Program-made: the position numbers and the translations under genes
The notes under the pieces: generated by a model
Told to the model about the DNA's origin: nothing
The model's input: the letters and a program-made list of their open reading frames with translations, nothing else
Databases searched by the model: none
Part shown: positions 8,243 through 18,400 of the stretch, piece by piece
Layout: each line of letters starts with the position of its first letter
Position numbering within the stretch: the stretch's first letter is position 1
Assembly: GCA_038230275.1 (NCBI GenBank)
Contig: JBBRNO010000024.1
Location: 1-61,672, forward strand
Direction of reading: 5' to 3'
DNA length: 61,672 nucleotides
From: JANXXV01 sp038230275
GTDB lineage: Bacteria > Acidobacteriota > Terriglobia > Bryobacterales > Bryobacteraceae

Positions 8243-10177
8243 GTGCCATCCAGTGTGCGTCAGTTCATCCAACGTCGGCCTTGGCACGTTGCCTTCGCCC
8301 TCGCGCTAGGCGCATCCCTGGTCTGGGCTGGATCCGCTTTTTGGTCGGCGAATCACGCCATCGCGGAATCCTCCGCAGCCGTCGCCAGTGACGCCCAACT
8401 CGCGTTCACCGACACCAAGCTGAACCGTCCCATACCCGCCGGCGTAGAGGCACTGAACACGCCAACGGCCTATCGCGACGCCATCAGCTACCAAGGGCAT
8501 CTCTATCTCTGTGGCCCCACGGGTCTGTTTTCGTTCAACGAGGATGGATCTCCCGCCGCCAGCTATCGGACCGGTATTGAACTGCCGCCGGCGCCGCTGG
8601 TCAACATGGCAGCCGGCCTCGCTTCCGATTCCACCGAACCGGAACTCTGGATCGCCACCGCCGGGGAGGGACTGCTTGCCTTTGACGGCCACGGCTTCCG
8701 CCAAATCCGCCCGCGCGACGCGGAATCCCGCACTCTCACCAGCATTCTGCCGCTATCGACGGGCCAGATTCTGATGGGAACCGAAAAGAAGGGCGTGCTG
8801 GTTTTCGACGGCAAGAGCCTTACACCATTCCACCCATCGCTCTCCAATTTCCACGTAACTGCGCTCTCCGGCCACGATGCCGACGTATGGATCGGTTCGC
8901 TGGACCGAGGCGCTCTCCACTGGCACGCTGGTCTGGTGGACAAGTTCGCCGAGGCGGCCGTGCTACCCGATCCGCAAGTTCTTTCCCTGGCCACCAGCGG
9001 TGACTCCGCCTACGTCGGTACCGCGCTCGGCGTTTCCGAATTCAAAAATAATCGCTTCGAACGTGCTATGGCGAAGGGCGTTTTTGCGCATACATTATTA
9101 GTGCATGGAAATCTACTCTCGGTCGGAACGCTGGAACAGGGCGTGCTCGAAATTCCCCTCGAAGCCAAACGGCCCCGTCCGACTGCCTCCTTCGCTGATC
9201 CGCTCCAAGCCGAAATTAAGCGTCTCCTTCACTTTGACGACAAGGTCTATGCACTGGCGGAAGACGGCCTCTACACCATTAATGAACGCGGAGCCTGGAA
9301 GCCGGTTGTCCATCGTCCGGACGCAGTGCTTTCCGATCGAAACATTTCCGCCCTGTCTCTCGACCGCGCGGGCCGGCTGTGGGTTGGATACTTTGACCGC
9401 GGCCTGGACGTTTTGGAAAGTAATCTGCAAAAGGCTACCCACTCGGAAGACGAACATGTGTTCTGCGTGAATCGCATCGTGCAGGACGATGCGCGATCGC
9501 TAACCGCCGTCGGCACCGCTAACGGTCTGGTGCTGTTTGACGCGGCGGCGAACAAGAAACAGGTGATCCTGCGCGCCGACGGGCTGATCGCGAATCACGT
9601 CACTGACATTGTCGTGAATCCCGACGGACTCACCGTAGCCACTCCCGCCGGCCTCACCTTCATAGACCGAGGAGGCACGCGCAGTCTCTATGCCTTCCAC
9701 GGCTTGGTGAACAACCACGCATACGCACTGGGCCAATCGCAAAACAAACTGCTGGTAGGCACGCTTGGCGGTTTGTCCATCCTGGAAGCTGGCCTGGTCA
9801 AAGCCAGCTTCACCACTTCGAATTCCGCTTTGAAACAAAACTGGATCACGGCGATCGTTCCTTCCGCTTCCGAGTGGTTCATCGGCACCTACGGAGCGGG
9901 CGTGGTCCGCATGGACGCCGCCGGTGCATGGCAGAACTTTGCCGACATGCCCAAACAGACCGAGATCAATCCAAACGCCATGGCCACCGCGAATGACCGC
10001 GTTTTCGCTGGAACTCTCGGCAAAGGATTGCTCATCTACCGCGGCTCGCAAGGCCGCTGGACAACGTACACAACAGGACTGCCGTCGCTCAACGTAACCG
10101 CGCTCGCCAGCGCCGGAGGATATCTCTACGTGGGTACTGACAACGGGCTAGTCCGCATTACCGAGGCCAATCTTTGA
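8243..10177 (+). CDS. Membrane-anchored beta-propeller protein (two-component regulator propeller repeats)
   Basis: A 644-residue protein starting at GTG 8243. One N-terminal membrane segment (about 14-32, WHVAFALALGASLVWAGSAF) precedes a chain of repeats such as LWIATAGEGLLAFDGHGFRQ, ILMGTEKKGVLVFDGKSL, VWIGSLDRGALHWHAG and LWVGYFDRGLDVLESNL. These are the ligand-binding-sensor propeller repeats seen in hybrid two-component sensors, but here no kinase or receiver domain follows. It is probably a periplasmic scaffold or sensor. It opens an eight-gene run in which nearly every stop overlaps the next start; its TGA overlaps the TTG of the next gene. Confidence 0.85.
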   Translation: MPSSVRQFIQRRPWHVAFALALGASLVWAGSAFWSANHAIAESSAAVASDAQLAFTDTKLNRPIPAGVEALNTPTAYRDAISYQGHLYLCGPTGLFSFNEDGSPAASYRTGIELPPAPLVNMAAGLASDSTEPELWIATAGEGLLAFDGHGFRQIRPRDAESRTLTSILPLSTGQILMGTEKKGVLVFDGKSLTPFHPSLSNFHVTALSGHDADVWIGSLDRGALHWHAGLVDKFAEAAVLPDPQVLSLATSGDSAYVGTALGVSEFKNNRFERAMAKGVFAHTLLVHGNLLSVGTLEQGVLEIPLEAKRPRPTASFADPLQAEIKRLLHFDDKVYALAEDGLYTINERGAWKPVVHRPDAVLSDRNISALSLDRAGRLWVGYFDRGLDVLESNLQKATHSEDEHVFCVNRIVQDDARSLTAVGTANGLVLFDAAANKKQVILRADGLIANHVTDIVVNPDGLTVATPAGLTFIDRGGTRSLYAFHGLVNNHAYALGQSQNKLLVGTLGGLSILEAGLVKASFTTSNSALKQNWITAIVPSASEWFIGTYGAGVVRMDAAGAWQNFADMPKQTEINPNAMATANDRVFAGTLGKGLLIYRGSQGRWTTYTTGLPSLNVTALASAGGYLYVGTDNGLVRITEANL

Positions 10178-12477
10178 AGCGTACTCTCGTATTCCTGCTC
10201 GCTCCTTCCCTGCTGTTCGCGGAAGCCGGCGTGTTGATTCCATCGAACCTGCAGCAGCCCGATCCCGCGGTGCTGTCGTTGGCCGAGATGAATATTCGCA
10301 TCCGCATCGACAATCATCACGCGCGCGTGGAAACACGCCAGATTTTCGCCAGCCACAGCGGCGCCGTCCTGGAAGGCAACTACACGTTCGCCCTTCCCGG
10401 CCGCGCGTTGATTTCCGATTTCGCCATCTGGGACGGTGTGACTCGCATTCCCGGCGTCATCCTGGAGCGCAAACAGGCGGCGGAAATTTACAACATGGCG
10501 AAGATGCAGGCCATCGATCCGGGTCTATTGCAAATGGGTGAGCGTGATGCCGACCAAGTGAATCGTTCCGCCGTGTTCAGCGCGCATATTGTTCCTATTC
10601 CGCCCTTCGGCACCAAGCGCGTGGAGTTGGAATATCAGGAGCGATTGCAAACGGAACAGTTGCAGACGTTGTTCGCCGTGCCTCTGCGGCCGGATGCCTA
10701 CCGTGCGCAATCGGTGGCGCACTTGACCATCTCACTCGAACTCACCTCGCCTCATGCGATGAAAGATTTCGAAATAGTCGGGAAGGCATATCCACTGCTG
10801 GTCAAGGAGCGGACTCCAAATCGCGTGACCGCGGAATTTGACGGGCGCAACGTCTCGCTGAGTGAGGATCTGGCCATCAAGTACACCATTGATCCCGCCA
10901 AACGCGACACGCTGGAAGTTCTCACCTATAAAGAAGGGCCAGCAGAACCCGGCTTTTTTGAAGCTTCAGCCGTCATCGGGCCAAGCGCCGCCGCCAAAGA
11001 CGGGCCGAAGCGGACGGTCATCGCGTTGTTTGACGCGTCACTCTCCATGCAGTGGGAAAAGCTGGAGCGCAGCTTCCTGGCGCTGGACAAGCTGCTGCGC
11101 TCGCTGCGCGCCACCGACAGCTTCAACGTGTTGCTGTTCAATTCAGAAGTAGTTAAGTTTTCACCGGCCAGCGTAGCAGCGGATCCTGACGCGGTAGATA
11201 AAGCGCTCGCTTTCGTCCGTGCCAGCCGGCTCCGCGGCGGAACGAATCTGGAAGCTGCGTTAAAGCAGGCTGCCGACGCTGCGGCCACCGCGCAGGGCGG
11301 GGAATCCTACATCGTTTTGCTGAGCGATGGTGACGCCACCCGCGGCGCCAATATTCAGAACGCAAAGATTGCCGCCGCATACAACAGCCGCATCAAGCAA
11401 ATCAAGAACAGCCCACGCACATATGCCTTCGCTGTAGGCGATGACGCGAACATGCCGCTGTTGAAGATGCTGACCAGCGGCAACGGAGTTCTGGAATGGG
11501 TCCGATCCACGGAGCCCGCTGACTTCAAACTCGACGCTTTCCTGGCGAAAATAGGCCGCCGTCCTGTGGAATCGTTATCGCTCATCACAGAGCCCGCTGC
11601 GAATTTCAGTATGGTGTATCCGTTGGAAGCCAACGCCTTCCCTGGCTCCGTCGCATCTTGGGTGGGCCAATATAAGAACCCGGCGCCGCAAGCCAACTTC
11701 ACTGTGCGCGGCATCCGCGATGGCTCTTCCTTGCAGATGCGGACCACCGTGCCGCTGCCGGCGCAAAGCGTCACGCATCCGCAACTGCCCCGCACCTGGG
11801 CCAAGGCGCGTGTGGACGCATTGCTCGAAAAAATCGAACGCGAAGGTGAAGACCGCGCGACGATTGATGAAATTATCCGCCTCTCGCGAAAGTACAAATT
11901 CGTGACGCCTTACACTTCCTTTCTAGCCGCGCCGCGCGCGTTGCTCCGGCCGCGCCTCATCCGCCCCGGCGATCCGGTACTCCGCGTACACACCGATGAA
12001 TCCATCACATCGGTAGTAGCCATGTTCCCCTTCGGCCTGGTAAAGAAGCTCCGCTACTTGAAGGACGAAGATACCTGGCAAACCAGGTTTCTAGCACCTT
12101 CCGACCTGCCGGATGGCACTCACGAGGTCCGGCTGATGCTCCGCGATAAAGAAGGGCGTGTCTTCCGCGAATCCAAGACATTTGTCATCGCCAGTAAGCC
12201 GCCCGCCGTCAAGATCCGGCTCGAGAAGACCCAGTTCCACCGCGGGGAAACAGTGCATCTGAGGGCCAGTGCTTCGGAATCGTCACGCACGGTGGTGGCG
12301 CGCATGTATGGCATCACGCCCGTCAATCTTCACTGGAGCAGCGCCGCGGGTGCGAACGCGGCCGACCTGATCATCCCCGCGCATCTGCCCGCTGGCCGCT
12401 ATCCGCTAACGGTTTCAGCAGAAGACTTCGCGCATAACATCGGAACGCAGGAGGTGATCCTTGAAATCCTCCCGTAA
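10174..12477 (+). CDS. VIT and von Willebrand A domain secreted protein
   Basis: A 767-residue protein with a TTG start in the stop of the previous gene. A signal peptide (MKRTLVFLLAPSLLFAEAG) is followed by a VIT domain (about 25-150; ARVETRQIFASHSGAVLEGN, GVILERKQAAEIY) and a VWA domain (about 280-440) with an intact metal-binding DASLS motif and a SDGDATRGANI second box. The C-terminal third is beta-rich. The VIT-VWA pairing resembles inter-alpha-trypsin-inhibitor heavy chains and bacterial adhesion or stress proteins. It is likely an extracytoplasmic binding partner for the propeller or TPR proteins around it. Confidence 0.88.
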   Translation: MKRTLVFLLAPSLLFAEAGVLIPSNLQQPDPAVLSLAEMNIRIRIDNHHARVETRQIFASHSGAVLEGNYTFALPGRALISDFAIWDGVTRIPGVILERKQAAEIYNMAKMQAIDPGLLQMGERDADQVNRSAVFSAHIVPIPPFGTKRVELEYQERLQTEQLQTLFAVPLRPDAYRAQSVAHLTISLELTSPHAMKDFEIVGKAYPLLVKERTPNRVTAEFDGRNVSLSEDLAIKYTIDPAKRDTLEVLTYKEGPAEPGFFEASAVIGPSAAAKDGPKRTVIALFDASLSMQWEKLERSFLALDKLLRSLRATDSFNVLLFNSEVVKFSPASVAADPDAVDKALAFVRASRLRGGTNLEAALKQAADAAATAQGGESYIVLLSDGDATRGANIQNAKIAAAYNSRIKQIKNSPRTYAFAVGDDANMPLLKMLTSGNGVLEWVRSTEPADFKLDAFLAKIGRRPVESLSLITEPAANFSMVYPLEANAFPGSVASWVGQYKNPAPQANFTVRGIRDGSSLQMRTTVPLPAQSVTHPQLPRTWAKARVDALLEKIEREGEDRATIDEIIRLSRKYKFVTPYTSFLAAPRALLRPRLIRPGDPVLRVHTDESITSVVAMFPFGLVKKLRYLKDEDTWQTRFLAPSDLPDGTHEVRLMLRDKEGRVFRESKTFVIASKPPAVKIRLEKTQFHRGETVHLRASASESSRTVVARMYGITPVNLHWSSAAGANAADLIIPAHLPAGRYPLTVSAEDFAHNIGTQEVILEILP

Positions 12478-15400
12478 GCTCTACGTGCTTGCTGCCTTCG
12501 TTGCAGTGGCCGCAGCCGGACGTGCCGAACTCAGAGAATGGGTCCAGTTCGTTCAGGCCAATAATCCCATTGAGGCAATCTTTTTTAAGACGGTCACGCT
12601 CCCCGCGGGTCCGGTGCTCTCATTGCGTCCGCCAAAAGAAACGGTAGCTGGCCTATCCAAAGCTATCGCCGCGGCACCCCAACAGGCGGAACTGCTCAGC
12701 CTGCGCGCTCATGAAGAGGAGCAGCTTTTGGACTTCTCCGCTGCCACCGCGGACTGGCGCAAATTCGCCGAATCGACGGCTGACAAATTCCAGGGGCAGG
12801 TTGCGTTGGTAGATTATTACCATCGCCGGCTGCAGCCTGCCGAAGAGTTGCAGGCCCTGGCTTTTGCTCGCAACATGCCAGCCGCCCCGGAAGAGAAGTT
12901 CACTGAACCGGCCCAGCAGCGCTCCTGGAAACTGTTCGACCGGTCGTTGGCGCTGGCTGGCGCACAGGCGCTCCCCGCCGAAGCGACTACGGGAATCTAT
13001 CGCGACTGGATCGCACGCTACCCGGCCCAGCCGTCCGTGTATACCCGTTTCTTTGACTTTCTGAACGGAACCAATCAGCTTGCCGCGTCCGAAGCCCTGC
13101 TTGCGGATTACCAAAAGGCCTTTCCGGCCGACCAGGCCTTCCCGCTGCGTGCCCGCGCCACCATCGCGCAGCAACGGGGAACGCCGGCTCAAGCGGTAGC
13201 CATTTACGACAACGCATTCCAACCGCTGTGGCCACCCACTGTAACCGCTAACTATTTCGGGCTGCTGACGGAGACCCGCGGCCTCCGTAAGTTTCTGGAA
13301 AACGCGCGCCGTGCCGCCATTGCCAATCCAGCAGACATCAATCCGGCGGCGCGCCTGTTCTACTACTACCAGCAACAAGGCAATCTGCCGCAGGCCGAAC
13401 GATCGCTATTGGAATACCAAGCGCGCAAACGATCCTTCACCGCGGACGAACGTTATACGTTGGCAAAACTCTTTGAGGCCGTCCACAGCTATAGCGCTGC
13501 CGCAAAGAATTATTTCGCGCTAGCCAATCTGCAAACTGCGACGCCGGCGCAGACGGAGAGAGGTTTATCCGGTCTGATTGATATTCTGTTCACTGCACCG
13601 GAGCAACCCATTCAGATTGGCGCGGGCGATCTTTCTTACTACAAAGACGTCGCCACCATGGATCCGTACCCGGGCGCGCTGAACGGTTTTCTTTCCCTGT
13701 TATTCAACACCACCAGTCCCGGAAGGAAATTCGCCGAGCAGGAACAGGCTTCGGTCGCCTATTTCCACCGCGCCAAAGCGTCTGAGTTTCTCAGTTCGTT
13801 TGATGCTCGTTTTCCAAAATCGGAAGACCGTCCGCGCCTCCACGCCAAACTGATTGAAGCGTACGCAGCTTATGGCGACAATGATGGCGTAGTGCGTCAG
13901 GGCCGGCAATTTCTCACCAGCTTTCCCAACGCTGCCGAACGCACGGATGTTTCGCTGGCGATTGCAGACGCCCACGCACGGCGCAAGCAAACCAAGGAAG
14001 AGTTCGCGGTCTATGACGCGTTGCTCAAGGAATTGAGCGCCGCGGCCGGCGGCATGCCACTTGGGGTGGTCCCGGCGAAATCGGCTGCGGAGGTGGCCCC
14101 AGCCACTGACGGTCAGGAGGAGCGGAAACCGGCGACTGCCCCGGCACGGTCTCCAAACTACGCGCGTGTCCTCGATCGCTATATCGGGCGTCTGGTTTCT
14201 TTGAAGCGCACCAGGGATGCCCTCGCGCTCTATCGCGGCGAGATCGATCGCAACCAGAATGATCCTGGACTTTACGAACGCCTGGCGGTTTTCCTCAACC
14301 AGAACAAGCTGGCCGCGGACCTGGAGCAGACCTATATTCGCGCCACGCAACAATTTCAAGATCGCACCTGGCACCACAAACTGGCGCGTTGGTATTTGCG
14401 GCAAAAGCAATCGGTGCAGTTCGACAAGCTCACCAAAGACATCGCCACCGCCTTCAACGGCACGGACCTTGAGACGTACTTCCGGGAAGTCATCGGGCAA
14501 AGCACTATTGATCCTCTGCTGTACCGGCAAGTGAATCTCTACGCCTATCAGCGGTTTCCGCACGATATGGTGTTCGTCAAGAATCTGTTGCGCGCCTACA
14601 CCACAAAAGGAACGGTCGATAATGCAGCCTGGGAACGTCTGCTGCGCAATAACTGGTATTACGACGAGACTCTCCGATCGCAATTCTTCGAATACCTCTC
14701 GCGCAGCAACAAGCTCGATGCTGAGCTGGCCGGGCTTCGCCGCATCACCGGGCCTACCGCATCTGACCGCGCCGCCACGCAGATCATAGCGGAGGCGCAA
14801 GCTTGGAATTCTCACTTTGAAGAAGCGGCGCCGGTGTTGCAAGCGATCGCTGTCAACTACCCGGCCGAGGCGGCGCTGGGAGAACGCACCGCCTCCATCT
14901 ATCGCTCTCTGCTGGGCACCGATGCTGCCGCCTCTATTGAAGACCGGCTAAGCCGCAGCAACCCGCGCGACACCCAAACACTGACTCGCATCGGTGAGAT
15001 TTACGCCGATAAAGAACAGTTTGACAAGGCCCGCGCTTACTGGAACCGTATCGCCACGCTGGAACCCGGCCGCCCCGATGGATATCTGGAAGCTGCCACA
15101 GTTTTCTGGGATTATTTCCTTTACGACGACGCTCTGCGGCTGATTGCCGAAGGCCGTAAACAGGCTAAACAACCAGCGTTGTTCGCCTTCGAAGCCGGTG
15201 CAATTTACGAGAGCAAGCGGGACTACCCAAAGGCCATTGCCGAATATATCCAAGGCGCAACGGAGGCATCTCCTTCTCAAGCGCGGCTCCTGTTGCTGGC
15301 TCGCCGTCCGGCCCTTCGCCGCATCATTGAGGACGCGACGCAGAAGCTGGCAGCAGGCGCCAATCCCGCCGCGTCCGCTTTCGCGCTGCGCGTGGCTGTT

Positions 15401-18400
15401 TTGGAAAACCAGGACCGGCTGCCCGATCTCACCAGCTATCTGCTCGCCGTTGCAGGTACCACCAACTCATTTGACCTTCTGGCGCGTATCGATACCGTAG
15501 CCGAACGCCAAGGCTTCGAGAGTGTTCGCGAGCAGTCGTTAAACAGGCAGATGGCCATCACGACAGATCCGGTGGATCGCATGCGCCTCCAACTCCGGCT
15601 GGCGCGCTATTACGAATCGAAACCGGATGTGAACGCGGCCGCCCGAACCATGGATGCCGTCTATAAAGATAATCCTCAGATTCTTGGCGTGGTCCGCGCG
15701 TCCGTCGATTTCTATTGGCGAAACAAACGGGGCAAAAGCTCTGTTGACACTCTGGAAAGGGCCGCCGGCAGTTCCAACGCCACCCTGAAACGATCCTTCA
15801 CCTTGGAAGCTGCGCAAAAATCCACCGAGATCTCCGATTATCAGCGCGCCCGCCGCTTCCTGAATCCCATGCTGACCGCGGAGCCGTTAGCAGCAGACTT
15901 AGTGGCCGCGATGGCCGATACGTATGCCCGTGAAGGGGACGACAAATCTCTGCGCACGTTCCTTGACGCGAGCCTGCAAAAAGCAGGTAAGACCGAACAG
16001 TCCATCGCCATCCGACGCAGCCTTGTTCCGGTTCTGACCCGGCTGAAGGACTATCAGGCCGCCACGTCCCAGTACATCGAGATTATCAATCGGTATCCCG
16101 AAGACCCTGCGGTGGTGCAGGAAGCGGCCGCCTATGTGCGCAAGAACAGCCGCATCCAGCAACTGAGCTCTTTTTACGAAAAAGCCGTCGCCGATTCGCC
16201 GCGCGACGCCCGCTGGCCGATGGTGCTGGCCCGGCTGAACACACAGCTGGAGAACTTCCCCGCCGCGGTGGATGCCTATAATCGCGCCATTGCCCTCCGC
16301 CCGGACCGGACGGATCTCTACACCGCGATGGCATCGCTTGAGGAACGGTTGCTGCATTTCGATAACGCTGCCAAAGCCTACACGAAGCTATATGAACTTA
16401 CGTATCACAATCCGCAGTGGATGGTGAAGCTGGCTGAAACCAGGGCCCGCCAATCGCAACCCGATGCCGCCGTGAAAGCCCTGAGCGCCGCGTTCCTGGA
16501 AGGCGGTTCCACCAAATCGCAAGACTACTTCGAGGTGGCGCGCAAGTTGGAATCCTGGAACCTGCTGCCGCAAGCGAGAGATTTCGCGGCGCAAGGATTT
16601 AAAGCGATACCGAAAGATGATGCCGAAGCTCAACAGGATTTGCGATTCTACGCCCATCTGGCCGCCCGGCTGCGGACTTACGATGCGGCCTATCTGGCCA
16701 TGGCGAAAATCACTCCACCCGAAGTCCGCATCGGACTAGTCGGCGAAATGGCTTCTGTCGCCAAGCGGTACTTTACTCCGGAAGAACGCACGGTCTTCGG
16801 GGCGTTTCTGCAAAAGATCCGTGTGCAGCCGCCCGCCATGGACTTAACCGCCGCCGCACAGTCCGCCGGTCTCAACGATCTTGCAGTCCGCTGGATGCAG
16901 GCAGCCTTGATCGCCAAGCCCAATGCCGAATCCAAAGACCAACTCCTTCCGCGGCTGGCAGCCTTGCAAGGCACCCGCATGCGCTATGACGATTTAGGCA
17001 AAGCCGTGGAAGCCTTCTGGAAGGTCTACCCGCAGGACGACGGGAAAGATCAATTGCTGGTTCAAGCCGCCGAGGCGTACCACCAGGCCGGAAGTCCGCG
17101 CGAGGAGCTGCGAGTGCTAACCCTGCTGAATGATCGTGGCATGCTCTCCGGTCCGTCCGCGCAGCGCTTCAGCCGGTTGCTTCGTACCACGACGCCGGAA
17201 AAGCTGGTGACGCTTGCGCAAACCGGTGCCTCCGATGAATTGCGCGACGGCGCGGCCACCTCTGCAATCTCTGGCACCGATGCAGCGTTGGCACTGCGCG
17301 CCATAGCCGCGCGCGGCACCGGACTGCCTCCGGTTTGGACGAAAGCTTACTCCGCATTAACAGGACTGTATTTCGCACGTGCAACGCCCGATATCAACGC
17401 GGCATTCCAATCCGCCCTGGGACCAAATACGATTGCCGAACAGCTGGGCCATCCGGTGGCTCGTGAGCAGCAGTTAGTTGGCGATCAGTGGTTCTATTAC
17501 GGATCCCGCTACGGCGAATATCTAGCCGTGACCAAGCAGCCCAATGCGGACGATTATCTTCCGGCCGCGCTGGAAGGCACCCCCGCCAACGGAGCAGCTT
17601 ACTTCAAGCTCGCCGAGTATTATCGTGAAGCAGGCGCCACGGCCAATGCACTGGAAGATTATGACCACGCCTTGCAGTTCAATCCAAATCGCGGCGACGT
17701 CCACAGCCGCATTGCGGAAATCCTCTGGACGCAAGGGAAACAGGACGAAGCAAGAGTCCATTGGAAGCAAGCGTTTCAAATGTTCGCCGTCCAGCAAGAC
17801 CTGCGCCGCGTCCCGGAAAGCTTCTGGAATGATGTGCAGTCCGCTCTGCAGGCAATAGGTAAATATAAAGTGCTGGCCGACGTGCGGCCCGAAGCTGACC
17901 GTCTGCTCCGTACGTATATTTATCGCAACGGTCTGTATCGCGTGGATCCTCTGCTGCAGGGGGTGCTGTCGGCGTCGCCCACTCCCGCCGAAGGAATTCG
18001 CTGGATTACCGATCTCTCCCGCCGTGCAACGGATCCCATCAATTTCCTCGGCACCATCGTGTCGGCGGAATGGCTGCCTGCGTCCGGCAAGGAGATTGTA
18101 TATCAGCGCTTGTTGGAAACCGCCGACCTCAAACTGTCACAAGCTCGTGGTGACGCCCAACGCGACGCTCTGCAGAATAAGCGCCGCTATCAACTGGAGT
18201 GGATCGAGTCGCTGGTGGTTGCCAAGCAGACTCAGCGCGCGCAGGCTGCCCTGGCTGCGCTAGACCCCGACGCCATGCGGGAACAGCCCTATCAGGTTGT
18301 CTCGCTGGAAGTTCGCACCGCCGCCCAATCCGGCGCCTTGGAACCGCTGCTCGCCCGCTACGCTACAACCAAACCGCCGCTCGATATGATTCGCAACAGC

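Noticed and set aside
13700..14842. 380-codon frame opposite the giant TPR gene
   Set aside because: It has no recognisable domain and runs antisense to a gene with strong TPR homology; such long shadow frames are expected in GC-rich DNA.
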